A stretch of DNA of 64,000 bases, taken from positions 76,436,677-76,500,676 of the forward strand of contig CM068827.1 of assembly GCA_028554795.2 (NCBI GenBank), read 5' to 3'. A program made the position numbers and the translations under genes. Shown here piece by piece: positions 1-12,689 of the stretch (the stretch's first letter is position 1; every line of letters starts with the position of its first letter). This DNA is from Sinohyriopsis cumingii. Its lineage: Eukaryota > Mollusca > Bivalvia > Unionida > Unionidae. The notes under the pieces were generated by a model that did no database searches, was not told the DNA's origin, and saw only the letters and a program-made list of their open reading frames with translations.

Positions 1-3000
1 ATAACCATTGTTGATATATTGGTCAGTTCAAACTACCATGTTTTGTTTCGCTACCCGTTTTACCTGTTTTGTCACCGATTTAACAGTGCTTCTTTAATGT
101 GTCAAAATTAAAGTTTATTTTAATATCTATATTTAAAAGTAGATTGCAGATGAAAAATATTTAATTCATGCAAGGTAGAATTTTTCTAGCCACCGGTAGG
201 GGGAAAAGGGCGTTGGTAGTCCTCTTTCTCTGCTTATGAATGATTGGCTACATAGGTATAGTTTTGATATAAATTGATTTTGTTTATCCATATTTCTTGA
301 AGAAACAAATGAAATAATAACAAACAAATCAGACTTGGGTAAGCAATGTTACTTCAACAGCAGACCGCGAGAGAATGAAACTAGATATCACACTTGGGTT
401 TTTATACAGTGCTGATTTAATACTCAAACGCGTTTTTGTCGTTTTTAACAGATAATGAGGATGGTTGCCTCTATCAGACTTTGTGATGAACACTATTTCG
501 TTTTCTTTTTTTCATTTACACCTTTATATAAAAGTAATTAGGTACATTATTCTTGTCCATATTGTAACAGATGGGGGGTGGGTGGGTATGGGCTAACTTG
601 TGTAAATGTAATAATAAATTTCAAGGATGCTAAAAGTCAGGACCTTTTAGTTTTGATAAGAAGCTTAATACAAGCAATATGACTAAAACATGAAATATGT
701 GTTTGATTACGTGTAACATATGCAATACACAAAGGCTATAATGTGCTGGCCTTCATAACGTTAATGTAATCATTCAGCAAGAAATGGACAACCCACGGGG
801 TAAGTATTTTGAAAGTTAGCCCTACATTCTTAGTGTGGCGGGAGATAGCTGCTTATTTATGTTACACTTTATTACTTTTATATTAAGCTTGAATCAACAG
901 CAGTGAATTGAATTTGTTTGAAATGAATTGATTCATATTGTTGTACTATATGTAATTCCAGTCTATTTATGAGAAAAAAGAAATTACAATTTGAAGACTT
1001 GTCTTATTTTCATAAGTATCTATGAGCTTTTTAATGTCATCCAATAAATCTGTAATTATAATTACCTCAATACAGTGCTCTTTTTATTTGGTGGAGATAT
1101 GTTGATAGAGGCACTAATGTTGACAGCTATCTGCCGCATTTCGAATTTCACTCCTATTTATACTCTTCGGAAAGTAGCCATGTGAGGTAAATTTAACCAA
1201 TCATTGCTTGTTCGGGACGCTGAACAGGTCTGATGGTGCCGAACAGATACTCTACAACCATCGACACAAACTGAGGGTTAATATACAAATTAACTATCAT
1301 CGCTTGTCCGTTTGCACTCTGTCATTATTAAATATTAAATATATTAACATTACGTATTATGTCGTGTCCGTCAAACGTCAACGTACTTGAAATCGTAACC
1401 AAGACAGCTAAGCTTGGGTGAAGAGTACACAACAACCGATGAACGCTGATAACATTGAAAATGAATTGACTAGCATAAAAATAAAGAATACACCATTAAA
1501 TATTCAAAAACATACGTATTCTTGTATAAAAGAAGGCCAGCATTTACAATCAACAAGTGAAATTTAATCTAAAATGTGAACTTGACAAATTTACTGTGTG
1601 GAACCGGTCATGTGATCTAGTGTCGGCCATCTTGCCTGCAGACGTATTTTCGTGATGTCAACTGTTGGAGTCATCGAGCTTAGTGCTATTCAAATGATAA
1701 TTTGGGTGGGAATTTAAGTGTGATAAACATATTTCTGGGTGTGACAAATTCATATAAAATAAGATTCTAGAAGATTTTGTGAGTATTTAACGATGTGCGA
1801 GGTATAATTCGATGACACATGTTACCACATGATCGGCAATCACACTGGACATACAACATGAACGGTTTAATACATATATCAAGGTAAGTCGGGATCTATG
1901 CAATTCTAATACATTACAATGTTTAAACTCATTCATTCGTTCAGCAGTTTATATATTCATTGACATGAACAACTTGTGAAATTTATGACATAGAAAAACC
2001 ACCCTCCCCTTCCACCATATTACAGCTTTAGAGACCCCAGGTCTATTACAATATGATATAGACTATATCTTATTAAATAAAGAATCTGTAGTTAGATTTA
2101 GTGTTGTTATTAAATATAGAATCTGAAGTGTTGTATATCTATATCAACGGTCTAAAGCAATCTCCATCATTGTGTTACATACACAATACTAGCTACAATG
2201 GCTGCTCCAACACATTGCCCGATACGGTTATCTTACATGTAACGGGCAGCTGCAATCACACATTTTTTTCATTCTAGAGACTTATGTAATATAGGAATGC
2301 GTTAGCATAGACATTCCTCTACCATTCTCTTACAAAAATATGGGTCGGTCAAATTTTGATAAGGGCTACTTGAAGTTGTACCTACCAGGTAACAATTATG
2401 CATTCGATTACGTGCATATTTGTGTTGTTTTACATTCTCTTCAAATATTTATAATGGGAATATATCATGTCTGCTACATCTCCCTTTCTCCTTTTGTAGT
2501 CTCAAAGCATGGAAATGTTCTATTACAAAACACCAATATCTGATTTGTATAAGTTTCCCCTCATTTGAATGATGCTGGGTACACTATTCCACAGCGGTAT
2601 TCCAGAGATAATTTCCTGAAACTATCTCATGTGGGCGGACTTGAAAGATAACAAGTCAAGATATGCCTTTCTAAAACAAATCTCATAGCGGAACATTATT
2701 ACAATCTTAAAGACGTCAAGTGGGTTTGAATGATTCATGATGTACAAGATCTGCATGGAAATTATATTAACCTGAATAATGCTTGTAGGTTCCAGAGAAA
2801 ATATATTAAGAGGTTTGTGTAGCGGAAAAATCGACAAGAACTCATACCAAACAATGCAAAAAATGCATGCAATTACTTGGGTAATTATTATGGCAAAAAT
2901 TGAGTACGGATGAAAGCCATATGACTGGCTGTAAAAACGATAAAGAAGGTTACATTGTTTTGATTTAGGCACTCCTTATGAGTTTTCAATTGTAGTATCC

Positions 3001-3160
3001 GGTATCGTTCTTTCAGGTGCGTTCTGTGTCGGTCCACCCAAAGTTTGATTCAGTCGCGCATCTCGAGGAACTGAACTGAATTTTTCAGTCGATTTGTAGT
3101 GGCTGGCCAATTTCGTGTTAATTTTGTGGCTTTTGTGATGTTACATGTTTAGGCTCGAGT
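1..3160. other. AT-rich intergenic stretch, no gene recognised
   Basis: No reading frame here has a recognisable domain. The longest is 116 codons on the minus strand at 2622-2972. It is hydrophobic and AT-driven, and I could not assign it. A short imperfect duplication of about 23 bp, built on tattaaata(a/t)agaatctg, occurs near 2071-2130. Nothing else structured was seen. Confidence 0.6.
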
Positions 3161-3169
3161 AAACAGTAA

Positions 3170-3830
3170 CAAAGAAAGAGTGACAACAACAAGCTTTTTT
3201 AAAATTTAACAAATAATTTATTTCCCTGGAAAAATTCTGGAAAAAAAATGAAAAAATTAGAACTTACGGTTTCAAGAATCAAATCCAAAACTAGTCTAGG
3301 TCAAGTTCGAATCCTGATGGAAAATCCAAGATGGATGACGATGACGTATGCTGTAGTCAGTACTGTGCTTATCAACAGTTCCTTGTAGAAATACGAATAA
3401 TGTCACTCCGGTGTTGGAAATCCAAATTAAATTTGTAAGCAACGTCTTTTTTTTAAAGTTCTATATGAGCACTCTTCAAATATTTCCAGAGAATAAAGAA
3501 TTAATCCTTTTGAAATCCAAATGATCTGAAGATAATTAACTCACAATCTGGCAGCAACAAAGAAAACAACTTGATACCAAGTGTAAAAGCCTAAATTCTG
3601 AGAGAGATATCTCTAAAACAAAGGTTACATTGTATCATGAGACGCAGTTTCGAAATTCCCCTAAGTTGCAAAATCAGAAGGGGGTCACGTCGTCATGTTT
3701 ATATCACGTACACATAATATGGCCTTGATTAGACCAATGATTTTATTCCCAGAGTAAAACTAAAAAAGTGTTTATTTCTTAACCCACGTAGTCCCATCAT
3801 GACCTTGTCAACAACCAATCATTTTAAAAT
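3170..3830 (-). other. Possible degraded 3' LTR/UTR of the adjacent Ty3/gypsy element
   Basis: This stretch lies directly downstream of the RNase H domain on the minus strand, where a 3' LTR would be expected. On the minus strand it carries AATAAA-type signals (plus-strand tttattt near 3219 and 3771) and a GTAAG motif near 3265. Related short blocks occur near 24400, 33980 and 34320, as expected of LTR debris scattered through a genome. I found no matching 5' LTR beyond 8.6 kb and no clear TG...CA ends or target-site duplication, so the LTR call is an inference. Confidence 0.3.
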
Positions 3831-3912
3831 AAAATAGAACTTTGTTTACTAATTTTGAATCAAGGTCAGCATCCAGGTCAACACCTGGTGTTTATGAAAA
3901 AAATGTTTCAGG

Positions 3913-4422
3913 TCAACCAATTTTCTGGAAAAATTCCTGTAACAACAAACTCCACCTTTGCAGTCTTTGCTTTTTATTTTTCATCTTGCCGATGAAAGTA
4001 AGGGGGTTATGGTCACTAAATACAATAATTGAGGAAGGAGCAGATCTAAGGTAAACATCAAAATGTTGTAATGCCAATATCAAAGCCAAACATTCCTTCT
4101 CGATTGTCGAATAATTTGTTTGGTGCTTATATAATTTCTTAGAAAAATAGCACACTGGATGTTCAATACCATTTTCATCTTCTTGAATCAAAACTGCTCC
4201 AACCCCAACATCACTAGCATCAACAGACAGTTTAAAAGATTGGCTGAAATTTGGAGCTGTAAGAACCGGCGCACTTTTAAGTATGACTTTCAACTTGTCA
4301 AAAGCCTCCTGACATTTTTCAGTCCAAAGGAACTTGTTTTTCTTACTCAATAAATTTGTCAGGGTTTCAGCAATGTTAGGAAATTTGGAACAACATTTTC
4401 GATAGTAACCGGCCATACCCAA
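3913..4422 (-). pseudogene. RNase H domain of the Ty3/gypsy element
   Basis: This open segment of about 169 codons holds the end of the reverse transcriptase connection (GYYRKCCSKFPNIAETLTNL) and then the RNase H domain, which degrades the RNA strand of the RNA-DNA hybrid during reverse transcription. Acidic residues fit the catalytic set: Asp68 in LSVDASDVGVGAVL, the Glu108/Glu110 pair in STIEKECLALILAL, and Asp137 in VFSDHNPL. It is the best-preserved part of the element. It is separated from the upstream reverse transcriptase only by one in-frame TGA at 4426-4428, so it belonged to the same pol polyprotein. The apparent TTG start is not a real initiation site. The segment ends at a stop in the expected C-terminal region. 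Confidence 0.85.
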
Positions 4423-4425
4423 AAC

Positions 4426-5110
4426 TCACATCAGTTGCTTTTTATCAGCAGGCACGGGAAATTCGCAGATAGCTTCGGCCTTAGCATGTATAGGTTTAAC
4501 TTGTCCATGTCCCACGATGTGTCCCATAAATGTAACACAAGCAAGGCAAAACTCACGTTTAGATAAATTAATTGACAAACATGCATCTGTGAGTCTGTCA
4601 AAGAATTTCCGAATTGTTGCTAAATGTTCTTTCAAGGTGTCGTTGTAGATGATGACATCATCGACGTAAGCATCACAATTGTCTGGACCAAAGGTAATCA
4701 TATTCATGAGATGTTGAAATGTACTCGCCGACCCTTTCATCCCAAACGGTATTACTTTCTATTAGTAAAGTCCATCTGGAGTCACGAATGCCGAAATTTC
4801 CTTTGCTCTTTCCGTTAGTGGAATCTGCCAAAATCCTTTCAGACGGTCAAATTTGGTGACATACTTGGCATTCCCAATATTATCAATACAGTCATCGATT
4901 CTTGCTAATGGGAATGAATCTGTTTTCATCACACTATTCACCTTCCTAGAATCAGTACACGTACGAAAGGTTTTATCTGGTTTCGGAACAAGTATGCATG
5001 GTGAACTCCAGTCACTTTTACTGGGCTCTATAACATCATTCTCCAGAAATATTGAATTTCCTTTTTCAAGTGTTCCTGTTTGAGAGGGTTCATCCTGTAC
5101 GGGTGTTGTT
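4426..5110 (-). pseudogene. Reverse transcriptase domain of the Ty3/gypsy element
   Basis: The palm and finger motifs lie in the expected order on the minus strand. An N-terminal block near 5000-5040 reads as an IEPSKSDWSSPC type motif followed by LVPKPD. A VTKFD motif A segment lies near 4845-4860. The catalytic YVDD box is at residues 25-28 of the open segment 4426-4740, followed by a thumb block with FMGHIVG. The region polymerised DNA on the element's RNA. It is broken by tandem stops just before the MKGSASTFQHLMN block (about 4755) and by the TGA at 4426-4428. Upstream it joins directly to the integrase C-terminus, which sets the unusual domain order. Confidence 0.85.
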
Positions 5111-5466
5111 TGACAGGTTTGGAATTTACAATTTCAACGCCATGACAATTTTTTGTTTGTCCTTGTAGGAACATCTGGAAGTAAGTGCTCATATTCAAAT
5201 ATTAACTGTTTAAATTCATTTTTTTTCTTGCTATTACAAATGTGAAAGTTTCTGGTTCAGCGTTTTCATAATTTCTGAATTCCGAAGATTTGTCACTCCA
5301 ACGTCAGTAGAATCTGATGATATTCCTTCACTTAAATCTTCACTGAATGGGCAGGTACAACAAACTGAATTGCACGTTCAACCTGGCTATCTCCTTCAAT
5401 ATACTCTTTTAGCATGTTAATGTGACAGAGTTGTTTTTGTTTACGCCTCCTAGGAGTATTTATGCT

Positions 5467-6649
5467 CTAATTTAAATCATTTAGTTTCCTGTCAATTGTG
5501 TAGGGACCATAATACTTGGCCTGAAGAGGCTTTTGTGGTACTGGCAAGAGAGCCAGGACTCTATTACCAGGCTGAAAGCTCATTTTTTTCGAGTTTTTGT
5601 CATATCTTGACTTCATTTTGGATTGAGCAGAGTGCAGATTTGCTCTTGCGACCTCACAAGCATTTGACAACTTGTATTTAAAATTAGAAACTTAATCAAG
5701 GAGATTAATTTTCAGAATCCTCATTAAAAAGAAGTTTCTCTTTCAATAACTTCAATGGTCCACACACAGTATCTCCAAAAACCTGTTCAAAAGGACTGAA
5801 ACCTAAAGATTCTTGAACTGATTCCCTAACAGCAAACAGTAGTAAATGAATGCCTTCATCCCAATCTTTACCCGTATCAAAACAATATGATCGAATCATA
5901 TTTGTTAAAGTCTGATGGACTCTTTCTAATGCACATTGGCTTTCAGGGTGATAGGCAGATTTAAATTGTTGAATGCATAATTCGTACATGACTTGCTGGA
6001 AAATTCCAGACATGAAATTTGAGTCTTGGTCAGATTGTACGGACTTAGGAAGGCCAAACTGAGTAGAAAACTTTATCAAAGCTTTTACTATTGTTCTAGA
6101 TTTTATATTCCTCAATGGAACTGCTTCTGGAAACCTTTTGACGCACACATAATGGTCAAAAGGTATTGGTTACCTGGTCGTAGGTAAGGGGCCAACACTA
6201 TCTAACATAATTCTACTAAATGGTTCGTCAAAGGCAGTCTTAGGTAAGGGACCAACACAATCTACCATAATTCTACTAAATGGTTCGTCAAAGGCAGGTT
6301 GTCGATGAGCCTTGGGAATTTTTTGATTTGGTTTTCCTACCATTTGACAAGTATGACAAGATCTACAGTATTTGGCAACATCACGTGTGATATTTGGCCA
6401 ATAGAAGTGACTTAAGATCTTGTGATAAGTTTTATTGATCCCTAAATGACCAGCCATTGGAGTTTTATGGGCCAGACTAAGTATTTCCTGTCTGCAAGGT
6501 TTCGGAACTACAATTTGATAGTTCACTGACCATTCGTCATCAGCAGGTGCCTCGGAAGGTCTCCATTTTCTCATAAGAATTCCATTTTTAATGAAATAAC
6601 AGACAGGAACTTCAGTAGCTTCAGTTTCACTAATGGCCTTCTGAAACAA
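5467..6649 (-). pseudogene. Integrase domain of the Ty3/gypsy element
   Basis: Three consecutive open segments form one integrase with frame breaks near 6150-6170 and 5670-5705. The N-terminal zinc-binding block has the HKTPMAGHLG histidines and the YCRSCHTCQ cysteines. The catalytic core has its first Asp in VDCVGPLP, the second in QSDQDSNF (Asp40 of segment 5705-6148) and Glu75 in ALERVHQT, with 34 residues between Asp and Glu. The C-terminal part at 5467-5670 contains FQPGNRVL and KYYGPYTI, matching the GPY/F module of gypsy integrases. The enzyme inserted element cDNA into the genome. A 60 bp in-frame tandem duplication spans the first catalytic Asp, so this copy would be abnormal even without the frame breaks. 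Confidence 0.85.
6181..6300 (-). repeat. 60 bp in-frame tandem duplication inside the integrase
   Basis: Positions 6181-6240 and 6241-6300 are two head-to-tail 60 bp copies differing at five positions. Each encodes 20 residues containing FDEPFSRIM, then VDCVGPLP in one copy and LDSVGPLP in the other. The first catalytic Asp is therefore present twice. The mismatches show that the duplication is not recent. Confidence 0.9.
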
Positions 6650-6876
6650 ACAAGAAATCTCAGGATCTTTTTCCTGTTCGACGACAAGGGCTTTCCTTTA
6701 TCACCCTGATTAGAATAAAAAGAATGAGTCGTTAAAAGCGGATCACTGTGATCAATACCTTCTGATTGATCCAAACAAGGAGTAAAATTGACCTCATAAA
6801 AGGCCTGAGCAATACATGTGTCAGCTAAAGGAATACTTTCCTTATCAACATCATTCTCTAGAGTTTTCTTTGCCAT
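6571..6876 (-). pseudogene. Linker between protease and integrase of the Ty3/gypsy element
   Basis: This open segment of about 100 codons overlaps the start of the integrase segment in another frame. Its first two thirds, through the DQSEGIDHSDPLL region, appear to be pol linker. Its last third is out of frame with integrase, which places a frameshift near 6650. No reverse transcriptase motif occurs between protease and integrase. That absence is the key negative evidence for the copia-like order. No separate enzymatic function is assigned. Confidence 0.5.
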
Positions 6877-7069
6877 AGCTATGCTAACTGCACAAGCTGT
6901 AAATACATCAGGGAATTCTTTTTCACTTTTAATCGACTTTCTGATCCAAGCAAGGCTTGCACGTTACAAGTGGATTAACTACAACCTTGTCTTCAGCAAG
7001 GTCGTTGCCTAGTAATAAATGAATTCCCTCAACGGGTAAAACAGAGACCATTCTGACTGTCACGGGTCC

Positions 7070-7606
7070 TCAAAATAAGTCTGATGACAAATTTACACAA
7101 TGGAGAGGAACATCAACAAAGCCGCACTCTACTCTCTGAATAAGAACACTCTCATTAGAAGAAGACTTCTCAGAAAAAGGCAAAGTACCATACAATAAAA
7201 GACACTGAAAAGCTCCTGGGTCCCTTAAAAGTTTAAAAGGGATATGATTGGCCGAATTCCCCAAGAGTGATATAGAACCCTTCGATATGAATGGTTCATA
7301 AGTCTCCATAATGAAATCAGACTGGGGTTTGTTAGACCCAACAAATGTATTGCTTTCAATACATGACCGCGACCTTGACCTCTTAGAAATAAGAACATTT
7401 GGAATAGGTTTGTCTTGATTCTGATGCCTATTTTTTAATTTGTAGCAATCAGACATAACGTGTCCTTTTCCTTGCAATAGGTACACGTAGGAGGAGACAA
7501 GGATCTGATTTTTAGAAGTTGTGCCAGTTTGAGTTTTAGAAGGGCTTGTATTAGGCTGAAATACTTTTCTGCCAAAAGACTGTTGAGTAGAAAGTTTTAT
7601 TTTCAA
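7070..7606 (-). pseudogene. Gag C-terminus (zinc-knuckle remnant) and aspartic protease
   Basis: The N-terminal third is basic and holds GKGHVMSDCYK at residues 46-56. That is the second half of a CCHC nucleocapsid knuckle; the first two cysteines are missing. The protease active-site block is LLRDPGAFQCLLL, with Asp129-Pro130-Gly131-Ala132 where the family has Asp-Thr/Ser-Gly-Ala, so the catalytic Asp remains but the next residue is substituted. Beyond the stop near 7070 the reading continues into an EGIHLLLGNDLA block near 7000-7030, the usual C-terminal end of gypsy proteases. The enzyme would have cleaved the polyprotein. The copy is interrupted by stops. Confidence 0.75.
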
Positions 7607-7621
7607 AACGAACTTTATGAG

Positions 7622-8029
7622 TTAAAGAATACTCATCAGCAGCACGAACAGCTTTTCCAAGGTTTCAATCTGATGTTCATCAAGATAAGACTTAATGTCA
7701 CTATGGACACAGTTTTTGAAATCTTCAAGTAATACAAGTTGTTTGAGACTTTCATAATCTCGCTCAATTTTCTTGGCTAAGCACCATCTATCAAATAATT
7801 GCTCTTTTTCTCTAGCAAATTCGACATGAGTTTGTCCAGCTTCTTTTCTATAGTTTCTGAATTTTTGCCTACAAGCTTCAGGGACTAACTCATAACCCCT
7901 TAGGATGCATTCTTTAACCTCATCATAGTCACCACTTTGGTGAACTGACAGTGAATTATAAATATCACTAGCCTCTCCAGTGAGTACATATTTTAATAAC
8001 TGATTCCAATGCTCCCTTGGCCGTTTCAA
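7622..8029 (-). pseudogene. Gag core of the Ty3/gypsy element
   Basis: This open segment of about 135 codons is helical and charged. It includes HWNQLLKYVLTGEA and a YRKEAGQTHVEFAREKEQLF block resembling the helical gag/SCAN-like fold of Ty3/gypsy capsids. Gag forms the virus-like particle that packages element RNA. Upstream, the reading continues through a NIRLVTPFIEREADKYF block to about 8105, interrupted by one stop near 8041-8043. It lies directly upstream of the knuckle and protease segment, the normal gag-to-pol arrangement. Confidence 0.7.
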
Positions 8030-8149
8030 ATTTTCAGCAACTTATTCAAAACGAATAAAATATTTGTCTGCTTCTCTTTCTATGAAAGGGGTCACTAACC
8101 TAATGTTCTTTGCAAGATCAGAACTCAAATTTGAATTGGAAGTTTGAAT

Positions 8150-8609
8150 GTGTTTTTCACTTGCCAGTTCCATTTCTTTCATTTTACGTTCTTTCTTTCT
8201 TCTCTTTCTCCTTATCTGTTTGTTTTACTTGTAACTGTATTTGCATCTGTTCTTCTTGTAATTCCATTTGTCTTTCTTTCTCTCTTTCTTCCGCTTGTAA
8301 ATGCATTTGTTTTTCTTTCTCTCTTTCCTGTCTCTCTCCTCTTTCTCATATTGTAACTGCATCTGTTGTTTTTTTTGTAATAACATTTGTTCTTTTTCTT
8401 TCTCCAATTTCATTTGTTCTTTCTCTTTCTCCAATTTCATTTGTTCTTTCTCTTTCTCCAACTGTAACTGCATTTGCATTTGTTTCTCTTTCTTCTTTCT
8501 GAAGTTCCAGCTTCCTCAACTCCATCTTGTATTTTAATTGTAATTCCTTCATGTTCGTGTCAGAGACTGATACAGAAATACTGGCTGAAACCAAAGGACT
8601 TTTATCCAA
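8150..8609 (-). pseudogene. Gag N-terminal charged coiled-coil region
   Basis: On the minus strand this low-complexity stretch encodes Lys/Glu/Gln/Met-rich repeats such as QMKLEKEKE, preceded by LQLKYKMELRKLELQKEERE, a strong coiled-coil pattern. The coding frame changes within the stretch (open segments 8346-8609 and 8225-8479), so at least one frameshift is present. A 24 bp unit (ctttctccaatttcatttgtt plus three bases) repeats near 8400-8460 and may have driven slippage. Position and composition fit the N-terminal extension of gag proteins in this type of element. Long plus-strand frames here are complements of the same low-complexity DNA. Confidence 0.55.
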
Positions 8610-8638
8610 AACATTTTTTTAAAATTCCAAATACTGAA

Positions 8639-8641
<3 letters not shown>

Positions 8642-8706
<65 letters not shown>
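8642..8706. repeat. (TA)n microsatellite
   Basis: Uninterrupted TA tract of about 65 bp. It abuts the 5' (gag) side of the Ty3/gypsy remnant and may mark where the element was truncated. Confidence 0.98.
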
Positions 8707-9281
<575 letters not shown>

Positions 9282-9571
9282 GTGAGTCCGTACATATTAA
9301 TATGCTTCTACATTGACGACAAGCAATGTCAACAGTGGTGAAATAGCTCTCTTCTAACTTTTTAGGTGAGATGAAAGTCTAATTTTAAGTGTATTTGCCT
9401 ATGAGAGAAAATACTAAATACATAGACTTCAAAGCATGGAATATTGACTCGGTATCGTCTAGCAAGCTCATGTTTATTTGTTAAGTGTTTGCAACATTAC
9501 TGCGTGTAGTGGGTGTATATTGTGTCAATCTAAAAAAATTAAGTTAGTTTTAAATTCGACTGAGTGTCTAT

Positions 9572-9682
9572 GCGATAAATCTCGATGCGATGTCGACTCA
9601 GTGGCGATGCGATAAATCTAGATGTGATATCGACCCAGTGGCAATGTGATAAATCCAGATGTGATGTCGACTTACTAGCGGT
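9572..9682. repeat. Three-copy 37 bp minisatellite
   Basis: Three consecutive 37 bp units start at 9572, 9609 and 9646, each opening with g(c/t)gataaatc and containing gat(g/a)tcgac. The units differ at several positions. No function seen. Confidence 0.85.
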
Positions 9683-10517
9683 GCAACTGTATCAATTTGT
9701 CATTAACTTGAAGAGTTATATACTTTCTTATAAAATACAGCGATAATGAAAGTAATATTGTTCAGAGTTTACAAATTATACAGTATGACTAATTTGAACT
9801 AAAATGTACCCATCGACACCTAAAATTGTGGTCGGGAGGCAAAACTCTCATGCTCTGTACAGTTTCCACCAGAAGAAAAATAAAAGAGAAAACATATATT
9901 ATATTAATTTACAACTCGCACACTATCAGTTCCTCATTTATATTACAAGTCTGTTTTTAGGACGATATTTTTTTCTTAATTATATGGCATCGGACGACGG
10001 GTGGGGGGGGGTGTCATTACGCTACGTAGATGAAAGCCGCCGATTAATCCAGTTGATTCTCTCAATGCGAATTTCAGTGGGTAGATTTTTCTCAGAGCTA
10101 TTCGATTATGTGTTTGCACATTTTGCAAAAGATGCAACTTTAAACCGATTAATTCACTGAATTTGTAGTAATGTAATTTTATGTCTATGTCATACAATTT
10201 GCAAGCACTCTGATCTAGCTGCGATCTTACTTTAAAGTCCCTACTTATTTATGTTAATTCAGTTTTGTCCTTTCTAGGCACAAATTGATTCAATCCATCC
10301 TCTCAATTCAGTCATTGCATAGACTGTACAGGTGCAGCAGCTTAAAGTATTGAAGCTATTTCTATTAATATAAACCCGTATCGGAGCCAAACCGGCATAG
10401 ATAATATAATAGACAAGTCGAACTGTGGCTGCAGGGGCAGTTCAAATCGAATCATGTTAAGAAATTTACCCAACAGTTTTGCCTGAAAGCACAAACTGTA
10501 AAAATATACTTAATTTG
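9683..10517. other. Spacer, no gene recognised
   Basis: A 118-codon plus-strand frame (9804-10160) has no recognisable motif. Its opposite-strand shadow is also open over part of the range, which points to chance. Confidence 0.5.
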
Positions 10518-10864
10518 CTTTCCGTTGAAACCGCTCCGGTTGCCTAGTGGTTAAAGCGTCCGCCTCGGATGTGGAAGGTCGTTGGTTCGATCCTCGGCCG
10601 AGTCATAACAAAGACTTACAATAATGGTACTAACAGCTGCCTCGCTTGGTGCTCAGCATTAAGAGGTTAGGGTTAGGATTGGTCGGCCTAGTGTCAGGAT
10701 AATGTGACTGGGTGGGACATCGTGCTCTATGTCTGCGACATGATGCCCGTGCTAGACATCACTATAAACTGTCACACTGCAGACATCGTAGCGATATGAT
10801 TGAAAATTATTAAAGCTACGTTAAAATACAAATTACACACATACACACACACTTTCCGTTGAAA
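10518..10864 (+). mobile_element. Full-length tRNA-derived SINE with 13 bp target-site duplications
   Basis: A perfect 13 bp direct repeat (ctttccgttgaaa) at 10518-10530 and 10852-10864 brackets a 321 bp insert, 10531-10851. The head resembles a tRNA gene, with internal RNA polymerase III promoter boxes: box A around tgcctagtgg (10550-10559) and box B ggttcgatcc (10583-10592). The body contains gactgggtgggacatcgtgc and tctgcgacatgatgcccg, and the insert ends in a short acac-rich tail. Such an element is transcribed by polymerase III and mobilised by a LINE in trans. A second copy in the opposite orientation lies at 59107-59456. The intact duplications suggest a fairly young insertion. Confidence 0.93.
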
Positions 10865-12680
<1,816 letters not shown>

Positions 12681-12689
12681 TCATTTACC

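Larger units (their letters stand above)
3913..8609 (-). mobile_element. Decayed Ty3/gypsy retrotransposon with gag-PR-IN-RT-RH order (Gmr1-like)
   Basis: Read on the minus strand, the domains come in this order: a Lys/Glu/Gln-rich gag coiled coil, gag core, zinc-knuckle remnant and aspartic protease, integrase, reverse transcriptase, RNase H. Most Ty3/gypsy elements place integrase last. Integrase before reverse transcriptase is the Ty1/copia order and is known within Ty3/gypsy for the Gmr1 group. The integrase tail (GPYT followed by a CHINMLKEY block near 5400) runs on through a linker into the N-terminal part of the reverse transcriptase, with no foreign DNA in between. That argues against chance juxtaposition of two elements. 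Stops and frameshifts occur in most domains, so the copy is dead. No LTR pair was identified, and the 5' side ends against a TA tract at 8642. Confidence 0.85.

Noticed and set aside
2622-2972. 116-codon minus-strand frame with hydrophobic runs
   Set aside because: No recognisable domain. Composition matches AT-rich DNA, and I could not place it confidently in a LINE C-terminus or a membrane protein family.
3913-6649. Two separate Ty3/gypsy fragments placed by chance in IN-then-RT order
   Set aside because: The integrase C-terminal module continues without a break into the RT N-terminal linker, and the divergence looks similar in both parts. A single element with rearranged domains is the simpler reading.
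8110-8537. Plus-strand Ser/Phe/Cys-rich frames of 70-130 codons
   Set aside because: They are antisense to the Lys/Glu/Gln-rich gag coiled coil of the Ty3/gypsy element.
10531-10620. Possible genuine tRNA gene (box A and box B present)
   Set aside because: The tRNA-like head is followed by a 3' body and AC tail, bracketed by target-site duplications, and a second copy exists at 59 kb. It is a SINE.
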